Shown here in pieces: positions 54,838 to 64,000 of a stretch of DNA of 64,000 nt. How positions within the stretch are numbered: position 1 is the stretch's first letter; each line of letters begins with the position of its first letter. The translations under genes were made by a program, and so were the position numbers. Below the pieces are notes generated by a model, which saw nothing but the letters and a program-made list of their open reading frames with translations, had not been told where the DNA came from and ran no database searches. The stretch spans positions 2,666,001-2,730,000 of the forward strand of contig JAVLRN010000005.1 of NCBI GenBank assembly GCA_032821775.1, given 5' to 3'. The stretch is from Sanguinoderma infundibulare (Eukaryota; Basidiomycota; Agaricomycetes; Polyporales; Polyporaceae).

Positions 54838-56100
54838 CGGAGTGGTTCGGGGACACGGGCGGTGGGATGGCAACCTGCCGCTCGTCATTCAGGGTTCTCG
54901 CTTGACTGGGACTTTGGAGATTGGTTTGGGTCCGAGGACTCGGGTGATATGGACTGTACTGGACTTTGGCGTTTGCGGTCTCGTTCCGATTGGGGTACTG
55001 CCTGTATCTGTAGTTTCATGCCCATGTAGCGGGGCGCTATGTAGGGAGGGCTGGCTACTCTCCCTATATAGCGCCCCGCTCCGCGTGCATCGTGGACATC
55101 GTGTTTATGACTCGGTGAGGCTCTGGAAAGCGGGCGGTGGGAGGTGGGAGGTGGGAGGTGGGATGGCGACTTGCCGCTCGTTGTTCAGGGTTTTCGCTCG
55201 ACGGGGACTTTGGAGATCGCGGACTCGGGGGATCTGTGCGTTGTACGGGACTTTGGGGTTTGTGGTCTCGTTCCGACTGGAGTGCTGCACGTACCTGTAG
55301 TTAGTTGGATTTTGTTGCCAGTGCCTCGGCCGTAGTTGGATCTGTTGTTGTAGCCATGCCCGTGCAACGAGGCGCTATGTAGGGAGGACTGGCTACCCTC
55401 CCTACGTGGCGCCCCATTCCGCGGCCATCGTGAATATCGTTTGTGGAACTCAGTGAAGCTCTGGAACGCGGGCGGTGGGAGGTGGGATGGCGACGCACCG
55501 CCCGTCGTTCAGGGTTTTCGCTCGACTGGGACTTTGGAGATTGGTATGACTCGCGGACTCGGGGGATCTGTGCGTTGTATTGGACTTTGGAGTTTGCGGT
55601 CTCGTTCCGACTGGAATGCTGCGCGTATTTATAGTTAGTTGGACCTTGTTGTCAGTGCCCGTGGCCGGTTGTAGTTGATCTGCTGTTGTAGCCATGCCCG
55701 TGCAACGGGGCGCCACATAGGGAGAACTGGCTACCCTCCCTACATAGCGCCCCGCTGCCCGGGGCATGGTGGATGGAGTATTTCGTATCTGGAGAGACTC
55801 GGGAACCCGTGCGGGGGTACGGCGACCCACCACCCCTTGAACCGAGTCTCCTCGCCGGGCTGTGACTTTGGAGATGAGCATGGACTGCCGCGGGAGGGCT
55901 GGAAGACTCGTTTTACTCACAGACCGTACGGGGGTTGTCTCGTGTTCACCCGGTGCCTCCTTTCTGCGTAGTTACTCGGTCATACATGCAGTTCATCACC
56001 CTGGGATCGTGGGTTGCAGTGAAGTGGACGTTATGATCATACACATGTAACGAGACGGTATGTAGGGAGGGCTGGCTACCCTCCCTGCATAGTGTCGCGT
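54838..56100. repeat. tandem array, about 340-bp period, each unit ending in a long hairpin
   Basis: Four hairpins start near 55031, 55371, 55707 and 56054. In the first, arms of 18 bp (55031-55048 and 55060-55077) pair with one mismatch around an 11-nt loop. The core is GGCGCTATGTAGGGAG, CTGGCTA, then its complement. Arm differences are nearly all C/T or G/A. The 290-bp sequences between hairpins are also related (phrases such as CGACTGGGACTTTGGAGAT, GGTCTCGTTCCGACTGG and GCCATGCCCGTGCAACG recur). It begins about 100 bp after the six-repeat gene and ends about 500 bp before MSH3. No gene is seen. Confidence 0.82.
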
Positions 56101-56493
56101 TGCACGTATATGGCACGCGAATGCTGGACTTGGAGCGTACTGCGCAGACTGTCCGCGCAAGGGAGCCGCGTGCCGTCGGGCTTGAGAAGTTGTTGAATTT
56201 GTCTCGAAGTTACATCTCATCGACACTCACTTCTATTCCGATTTAAACTCTCCATATCATTCTTTCGCGCCGTCGAAAAATGGCCGCCAATTGAATGCGT
56301 CCATCCTCTGCAACGCCCATCCTGGCTGGTTCGTGGGACGGGAAACCTGGCAAAGCATGAATGCTGGTTCAGCTGACTCCACTCAGAAAGAGAAGCAGGA
56401 CAAATACACCGACTATTTCACTGTAAATAGTGATATGAAGGAATTTTCGGGTGTCTGGGGCTGCGACTGTCACGGCGTGACTCTGACTGTGAG

Positions 56494-56522
56494 CACGTGT
56501 GACAGTCGCGTTACAGACGCGT
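56494..56522 (+). promoter_or_regulatory. MSH3 upstream sites: CACGTG and ACGCGT
   Basis: CACGTG at 56494-56499 and ACGCGT at 56517-56522 lie 93-121 bp before the MSH3 start. ACGCGT sites fit G1/S expression of repair genes in yeasts; a role here is inferred. Confidence 0.5.
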
Positions 56523-56614
56523 TACTGCCGATCGCGTGAGGGGGCCAGTGGCAACTTGAGGTTCACGGCAGGGTTGGTTAACGTTGAACGTACTCTTGGT
56601 TGCATTTTGGTTAC

Positions 56615-59600
56615 ATGTCCAAGAAACGCCCTTCTTCTACACAGGCAACCCAATCTACCATCTCCTCTTTCTTCTCCCAAGCTGCCCGCTCGAAAGCTCT
56701 CGGCAAGAGGGGAAGCACTCCTATCGACCTCACCATCGACTCTGACGACGGAGACAGGCCGCCTCCCCCCAAACGGCACAAATCCACGAGCACCTTCTTC
56801 ACTCCAAAGAAGCATGTTCCTCCTTCTCCCAAGTCGGCCACGCAGCTGTCGCCAAGTGGCGGACGCGCTCACCAATGGCGCTTCGACCCCACCGCTCCCA
56901 AGGCTACACAAGTTATGGACGACGAGGGACGGCGAAAAGCACATGAAAGGGCAAAGAAAATCCTCCTAGGCAATAACGCCGTACTCCCCCACTCTCCCTC
57001 AGCCACAGTCGCACCAGCCTCGGACGGAGATGGTCATGCTGAGGATGGCGACCAACAGTCTGCGGACGAGGGAGACGAAGCGGAGAAGAAATTCGGTGAG
57101 CTAATGGAAATGTTCTCGAGCTCCAACTTCAAGCCCAAGAAGCCGACTGCCCCCGTCAAGAGGGCTGCCGCCGTGCCTGTAGCAGGCCCCAGTCGGTCCA
57201 GAGTTCACCGGGTGGAAGAGATTGGTCCCAGCGGCCAGCCGTACACTCCTTTTGAATTGCAAGTACGTAGGACATGTCACTATCTGTTCATCCATTCCTC
57301 ATTCCCAACGCAGGTACGGGAGCTGAAAGCAAAGCATCTCGGCACCGTACTCATGATCCAGTCTGGTTACAAAGTCCTGTTCTTCGAGGAGGACGCAAAG
57401 GTTCGCCCCCACCCTCGTCTCCGTAACGCCTTCCGAATAAACATCATCTTGCTAGATTGCTTCCAAAGAGCTGGGCATGGTCTGCTTCCCAAAACGCAAT
57501 CTTTTGACGTCCATGATACCCTTACACAGGAGAGACGTCCACCTCAAAAAGTATGCATCGTGCTATTCGTATATATTTTTGATCACTTATCGGCCCATCT
57601 AAAGGTTGCTATCTCAAGGTTATAAAGTCGGGATCGTGGAACAGACAGAGACCGCCGCCCTCAAAAAGATCGGCGACAACCGCAATGAGCTCTTCGCCCG
57701 TGAAGTTACACATCTCTACACCGCTGCCACGTACGTCCTCCCTCCCCCCCTCGTGAGCGGCGTTTTGATGTGTGTCTTCGCTTCAGATACGTAGATGATC
57801 TTAACACGGTTGACGAGCTGGATCCCAACTCCGCTCCACCACTCATGTGCATATTGGAAGAGCCTCGAGGAGGGATGGGCACTGACGAGCGAGTGAACGT
57901 CGCTATGATCGCGATTTCTCCCAGTACAGGAGACGTCGTGTGGGATGAGTTCGAAGGTGAGTCTTCGTTGCCACCAGTGTGTTTCGATCCGCTAAAGCAG
58001 GGAATAGACAACCACATGCGCATCGAGCTCGAGGTGAGCATGGCATTCGACTTTGTTGCTCACAAATGCCTTATCCTTTTTCGCAGACAAGATTGGTCCA
58101 CACGAAGCCGTACGAACTTTTATTGCCTGCCAAGAATTTGAGCTCCGCAACAGAGAAGATGATCAAGTACTTCGCAGAGTACGCCGTCGGTTTCGTCCCT
58201 CGCAGCAGCACGGCTGACAGCCAATACCAGACACTCGCATACGGAGCACCGCATGCGTATAGAGCGATCTAGCAAGCAGATGGCGTACACAGACGCGTTC
58301 GCGGTGTTGTCCAATTTCTATACCGAGAAACACGCGAATGCTTCTGAAAGCTTCGAAAAGGGTAGGTTGACTAGCAGTAGCTCCTTTCAAACAAGCCCGT
58401 TCATCTCGCTTCCAGGAGACTTGATGGCGGCAGTCACGGATTTCTCAAAGCTAGTAGTGATAACCCTCGCTCATTCACTCAAGTACCTCTCTGCATTCAA
58501 CGTCGCTGATGCACTCCGGGAAACACGGTTCTTCTCCAAGTTCACAGAACGAACGCACATGCTCCTCAACGCCAACACGCTCACTAATCTGTATGTGCCC
58601 GACCGCCCACACCATTCTCTGCCCTTACACCTGACGATCCTCTCTCCAGAGAAATATATCGTAATGAAACCGACTATGCTACCAAAGGATCACTAATGTG
58701 GATACTGGACCGCACGTCGACCAAATTCGGCGCGCGCATGCTGCGAAGCTGGGTCGGGCGGCCCCTTGTCGACCCACAGTACGTCTCGTTCTTTCATGCC
58801 CCATCCGTCGCCTACACAGCTTTGATCTTAATTTCATCAGCGCGCTCCGCGAGCGCACGGAAGCGGTCGAGGAGATCCTCGCCAACAGGTCGCCCAAACT
58901 CATGCTCCTTCGCGAGCTCCTCCGCCGGCTGCCTGACCTCGCTCGCGGCCTCTGCCGGATCCAGTATGGCAAATGCACACCGCAGGAGCTCGTCACGCTC
59001 CTCAAGGCGTTCAAGAAGGTCGGGACGGCGTTCTTCCTGCAGCACCCCGGCCAGAGCCAGAGTCAGACCCAGAGCCAGCTCAAGTCGCGGTTGCTGAAGG
59101 ACGTGCTGGAGACGCTGCCGAGGCTGCGGGAGCCCGTGAACGAGCTGTGCGAGGCAGTGAGGTTCGAGGCGGCCGCGGAGGGGAACGAGCACACGATTTG
59201 GACCGACAAGGAGCGGTTCCCGACGTTGGACGGGCTGAACATTGTGAGTGTCTTCTTTAGCGGGGATCGATCTGACGCGGGGCTCGTGCTGAGTTTGGTG
59301 GATGTGGCGATAGTCTATCCAGGTGCTCGAGTCGGAGCTGATGGACGAGCTGAAGGTCATCCGCAAGGCAATCCAGAAACCCGCGCTGCAGTACACGGAC
59401 TGGAACGGAGAGGAGGTACGTTGACGTCCCATCCACTCGTTAATGGCGATACAACAAGGTAACGTTGACTCCCCAGTATGTCGTGGAGATCCGCAAAGAC
59501 GAGCGCCGCGAGATCCCCGCGAACTGGACGTTGCTATCGAGCACCAAGTACCTCCGGCGGTACCACACACCCCAAGTGCGCGCCAAGCTGCAGGAGCGCG

Positions 59601-60822
59601 CGCAGTACAAGGAGGCCCTCGTGCTCGAGGCGCACAAGGCGTACCTCTCGTTCCTCGCCGAGATCGTCGAGAAGGACTACGCGCTCCTCCGGGACGCGGT
59701 GAACAAGCTTGCGGTGGCAGACTGCCTGTTCAGCCTCGCGCAGGTCGCCGCGCAGGAGGGGTACTGCCGCCCCGAGTTCGTCGAGCGCAAGGACGAGGAA
59801 CCTGGGGATGTGCTGGAGATCGTGCGGGGGAGGCATCCGATGATCGAGGCGCTGCGGACGGACCCGTTCGTGCCGAACGACGTGAAGATGGGCGGGGGCG
59901 AGACGAGGCACAAGGTCATCACGGGCCCGAACATGGGCGGGAAGAGTTCGGCGGTGAGGATGACTGCGCTGTGCGCGATCGTAAGTGTCCTTTTGCGAGC
60001 TGTCGAACATGGTTATTCTAATTGCTGGGCGTAGATGGCGCAGGTGGGGTCGTATGTGCCTGCAGAGTCTATGAGGCTTAGTCTCCTCGATGGGGTGTTG
60101 ACCCGGATGGGAGCGTCAGATGAGCTTGCACGCGGCCGCTCGACGTTTATGGTCGAGATGCAGGAGACGAGCGACATCCTCCAGATGGCGACCCCCAGGA
60201 CGCTCGTGGTCCTGGACGAGCTCGGCCGCGGAACCTCTACTTTCGACGGGGTCAGTGCCAACAGGTTTAAACCCGGTATGAGAATGCTCACGTTCTGCTG
60301 CAGATGGCCATCGCCAGTGCCGTGCTCCACCATCTCGTGCAGAACGTGAAGTGCAAGACGCTGTTCATCACGCACTACCCGCAAGTCGCAGCAGATTTGG
60401 AACGGCTGTTCCCTGCTGACGTTGGCAATGTGCACATGGGTTTTACGGAGGACACACGGATCGATGGTACGAGAGAGGTCACGTTCCTATATCGGCTCGA
60501 GCCCGGTCTCGTCACGGAATCGTTTGGCATCGAGTGCGCTCGACTTGCGAAGTTGCCAGAGTCCGTGCTCCAGATCGCGGCCGGGAAGGCCGTGCACTTG
60601 AGGGAGATGATCGAGGAGCGCGTGAAGCGGACGAAGTGAGTCCTTACTGCCATTGATAGCACCATCGAGATTTCTCACCGTGCACACAGGTTACGCAAGT
60701 GCGGACAGCTCGTCCAGCGGTGCCTCAGCGAGCCTGGCGCGAACGTCCTCGTTCATCACACCGTCCTGGCGGAGTTGCGCGACCTCCTAGGATCCCTATC
60801 TACTAGCGAACCACCTACTTGA
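56615..60822 (+). CDS. MSH3: DNA mismatch repair protein Msh3
   Basis: The model has 16 exons: join(56615..57262,57314..57400,57456..57550,57605..57730,57787..57956,58008..58033,58087..58178,58231..58361,58416..58590,58650..58778,58841..59243,59323..59415,59477..59980,60035..60250,60304..60635,60690..60822), 1119 residues. With Msh2 it forms MutS-beta, which recognises insertion/deletion loops in nuclear DNA. A PCNA-binding box QSTISSFF is at residues 13-20. The mismatch-binding domain includes [20 protein letters not shown] and [20 protein letters not shown]. The lever region includes [20 protein letters not shown]. The ATPase has Walker [11 protein letters not shown], the signature [10 protein letters not shown], Walker [14 protein letters not shown] and the His of ITHYPQ. 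The Msh3 rather than Msh6 assignment rests on the short N-terminus and the domain I motif. A 26-nt exon (58008-58033) is present. Confidence 0.94.
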
Positions 60823-60839
60823 CGTGGACGTGCACATAT

Positions 60840-63800
60840 CTAGCCAGACTTGCCCCTCCGGGCTTTTTTGTGTTTCGCCTTCTTTCCCCCGTCGGCGATC
60901 TCCCCATCCCCATCCCCGTCTTCTCTATCTCCCGCTTTCCGCTTCGTTGCGCTCGCACCCTTCTCCTCGCTCTTTGTCTTGTCAGCTGCTCTTGCTTTCG
61001 AATCTGCTGTATTGCTTTCCTGTATATGCTGAACGACTTGCTTGCACATCGCTTGGAGACCGACAGACGCCTTGAAGCGATCGTTGGATGCAAGTGCATT
61101 CGAGAGCTCGGTCCACTTTGACGGTTGCCAAGCGGTGGAGAGCTCGTCGGTGCTCTCGGTAAAGCGTTTTGTTTGACGGACGGCGACCAAGGCGAGCTTG
61201 AGGATGTCCTTGACGTGTGCGGGCTGGAGCGTTGTTGATCCATCTCGGCACGCCGTCGAGATCGCGTCGAGGATGCCCTTGCGTAATGACGGCATAAAAG
61301 CGAGTACCTCTGATCTCTTGTCGCCCTGCTTTGCACGTCAGTGCTGGTTCGACAGGCCGATTATGGGTGAACTTACGAGGGCTTGCAGCTGGTTGGCTAA
61401 TGTCTGGAGCAGATGGAACACCTGGGCTTGTCTGTAACCATTCAGGGCCTCACCAGACACCTTGAGCAGGTCATCGCGCATATTCCACGCGGCCTGCGGA
61501 TGTCTCCTGACAAAGTCGTCAAAGAACGCCTTGTTGAGCTTGGAGGCCTTGCGCGCGACGAAGTCATGCAAAGATTCCCGATAGACATCCAAGACGGGCT
61601 TGACCTCATCGGCGTGCAGCAAGACCTTTGACAGGTATAGGCTGCACTGGTTCAAAGTTTCAAGCACGTCAGGCGTCGACGCCTTCCTGGCGAGGTTGTG
61701 CAGCTCCCCGAGGGTGTGGATCGCGTCCTCCTCGGATACGGCGCTGGGGAACTCCTTGGACTTGCTGATCCGGTTGCGAAGGATGCCTGTTGCCTTGTCC
61801 GACAGCTGCTTCTCGTCGGGGCCGGTGCTGACAATCAGCTCCACGAGCGGGAAGACAAGCCGGAGGATCAGGGGGTTGGCGGGATGCTTCTTGACGAAGA
61901 TGTCAATCAGGTCGAGCACACGGTTCTTGAAGTGCGTCGCCTCCCGCTGCGCGTCGACGTCTGCTCAACGAGGGCGGTCATGTGTCAGCGGGGGACCGTC
62001 GACCGAGGCTGAGTGCGAGTCAACGCCAATTCACTTGCCTTTTCCGTGCCTCTTCTCGGCAGCACGCGCCTTGAACACCGCGGCGAGCTGCTCGTCGATG
62101 GCGAGCATCTGCTCATCGTCCATCAACTCTTCCTCCGATTCGGAGTCCGAGTCCCCCGTCGCCGCTGAGATCCCGTTCACCTGCAGCGCTTCCTCGATCT
62201 TGCGCCGAAGCTCGAGATCCGCCTCCTGGTCGACGTCCCCTTCCTCTTCTTCGTCCTCTTCGGCCGAAGACGAGGAGGAGGAGGAGCCTGATTCGCTCTC
62301 TTCATCCTCATCCTCCTCTTCGTCGTCCATCTCGACATCCTCGTCCTCGTCGGCCATGAGCTCCTCAGGATCGCGGCGTTCCAATTGCTATGAATGAGAT
62401 TCATCGAACGAACGGAGATAAGTCATATGCACACATCCACGGCGAAAAGGGCGTGGGGGGACGGCACTCACGGTGAGAATGAGATCAATCGTGCTCGCCT
62501 GCACCGATCCCGACAAAAGGGCGAAAGCCTGATTCGCCACGGCCCGCATGTACGCCGTGCCCTTCTCGAGGAAGCCGATGACGGTGTCGACGAGCACGTC
62601 GACCGGCTCGGGAACCTCTTTCTCCTTTCCCTTGTCTTCCGGGCCAGCCATCGCCGCGGACTTGCGGCCCTTCTTGCCCTTCTTATCCCCCGCAGGGAAC
62701 ATCCGCGAGGCACCGTCAAGACAGTTCTATAGAAAAGAACGGGGACGGCAGCGATGGGATCGGTGTGAGCGATAAACGGGGTCAAGAAGGGGAGTGACCG
62801 GAGGCGTATGCTCACCTCCAGAGGTTCTGGATCACTGTCGTCGTCTTCCGCACAGTAATCGTGCAGAAGCGTCGCTGAAAGCAGGATTTCGACCCCCCGT
62901 GCAGCTTCCCGATGGTCTTCGGGTGCCTGTAGCAGACTTGGATCAGTCTGAGTTTGGCTGCGACTGGGATTGGGTTAACTCACGTCCGCTAGACGTGCAA
63001 GCACCTCACGGGCCATCTGGCGCTGCTCAAGTTCCTCCTCGTCCATCTCTGACAGCGGTTTGACATGCTTGCTGTCCTTCTGGAGCTCATCGATGGTCGA
63101 CAGCACTCTAGATACCCAGAGTCGCCCATCGGACGCAACGGCGGCAACCTTGGATGACTTGGCGTCCTCTGGACTCGCAGATCAGTATCCTCGCGGCAAT
63201 GAATGCCGTCTGAGACCAAAAAAGAAACACACACCTTTGATAACAGTCGTCTGCACCGTCAGGTCGGCCAAGCACGCAAGCAGCCGTTCGCGACAATCCC
63301 TCCGCAATTCTTCCGAAAACGCGGGGGTGGGAACAGAGCGCAGCTAAGGGGGGGACGAACGCAGACCACATCGGGGTCAGTAATCGCAATCTTACACGAA
63401 CGTGCAGGGACAAAGATGACGAGGAAGAATCATCGCGCCCGTGCACGACGGTCGCGGCAGGGCACGGCAGCAAGGGGAAAGAAAGGGGAAAGCGTTGGGA
63501 AGCGTCGCTATACTGGACAGTACTTACCGCGGAAATAGCACTCTTCTCCGATTTCCGCACGAGGATGAACAGGCCGTGGACGGCGAGCCAATCGAGGATC
63601 GTCTGTATCCACGCATCGCTCTTGGGGATCGCCCCATTTCGGACGAGCGCAGCAAGCTGTTCAATGATCCATGCGCGACGCGTGTTCACCGCCTGGAAAT
63701 CTGTCTCGCTGTGGTCACGATCACGACCAGAAGCGAAGATAGGAGGGATCAGCGCAATCCGTTTCGGGGCAGGCGAGCACATGGAAAATCGTTGTACGTA

Positions 63801-64000
63801 CTCTGCAGAAGCCGATGGCTCTCCGTCGACTTGCTTGAGCAAGTAATCAATGTAACTCTGGATACCAGCGTCGTCCATTGACGTCAGAATGGACTCAACC
63901 GTCTTCGTCTTTGTGAGTCTGTCAAACTGGCGGCTCCCATGGACACCCGTGAGCTGAAGGATCAGCGAAAAGCCAATGGTGGGGTTGCTCTTCACGAGAT
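60840..64000 (-). CDS. POL5: DNA polymerase phi / MYBBP1A homologue Pol5, N-terminus outside window
   Basis: The model is complement(join(60840..61325,61377..61960,62039..62387,62472..62726,62816..62926,62984..63168,63235..63343,63528..63708,63802..>64000)). Despite its name, Pol5 is a nucleolar protein that supports rRNA synthesis and has no proven polymerase function. Family features are RRAWIIEQLAALVRNGAIPK, CRERLLACLADLTVQTTVIK, MRAVANQAFALLSGSVQAST, a long acidic Asp/Glu/Ser tract (about 62060-62340), FKNRVLDLIDIFVKKHPANP and a basic C-terminal tail (AKHKKARRGKSG) expected for nucleolar targeting. The intron at 61961-62038 uses a GC donor (AG/GCAAGT). The stop codon lies 17 bp from the MSH3 stop on the opposite strand. 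Confidence 0.9.

Noticed and set aside
55031..56100. CRISPR-like array
   Set aside because: Unit length (about 340 bp), related spacers and a fungal nuclear context exclude it.
1..64000. tRNA genes
   Set aside because: I looked for T-loop-like GGTTCGANTCC words on both strands and found none in a cloverleaf context. A covariance search could overturn this.

Overview
The window is nuclear DNA of a basidiomycete fungus, most likely a mushroom-forming Agaricomycete. The support is short GT-AG introns (mostly 50-75 nt) at conserved codon phases, a retaining GT4-type trehalose phosphorylase, F-box/LRR genes, two Ty3/gypsy retrotransposons of mushroom-genome type, and serine/proline-rich extensions on core proteins. 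The species cannot be named from the sequence alone. All identifications rest on reading motifs and joining exons by eye; no search was run.

Positions 1-19,762 are nested retrotransposons. Element 1 (plus strand, 5' end outside the window) is a decayed chromodomain gypsy element. It has no frameshift I can see but eight in-frame stops, six of them TGA, and it carries a second long reading frame between pol and the 3' LTR. Its LTR is split at position 7585 by element 2 (minus strand, 7586-19628). Element 2 has two 1091-bp LTRs that match except for about five transitions, and a 4-bp GTGC target duplication. It encodes gag-protease, pol, and two GC-rich extra reading frames, one of which appears to contain an intron. 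Two broken F-box/LRR genes follow (19.77-22.69 kb).

From 23.7 kb the window is gene-dense. In order: a six-span membrane protein; mRNA cap guanine-N7 methyltransferase; CDC25 phosphatase (minus); an IAH1-type SGNH esterase (minus); a possible 45-residue serine-rich protein (minus); threonine synthase (minus); a small member of a new repeat-protein family (minus); tRNA-splicing endonuclease subunit Sen34 (minus), sharing a 159-bp divergent promoter region with a TFIIB-family factor (plus); trehalose phosphorylase (plus); a conserved-looking disordered protein (plus); a TFIIA-gamma gene fragment (minus); a six-repeat member of the new family (plus); a roughly 340-bp-period array of long hairpins; MSH3 (plus); and POL5/MYBBP1A (minus, N-terminus beyond the right edge).

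The most novel signal is the two-gene family at 40.1 and 53.2 kb. Both members share an N-terminal block, an intron of the same position and phase, a tryptophan-centred acidic motif (DWAEDVERELFSG-like, one copy in one gene and six in the other) and a C-terminal block ending near PFW. The larger copy has a 1-nt frame disruption and lies directly beside the hairpin array.
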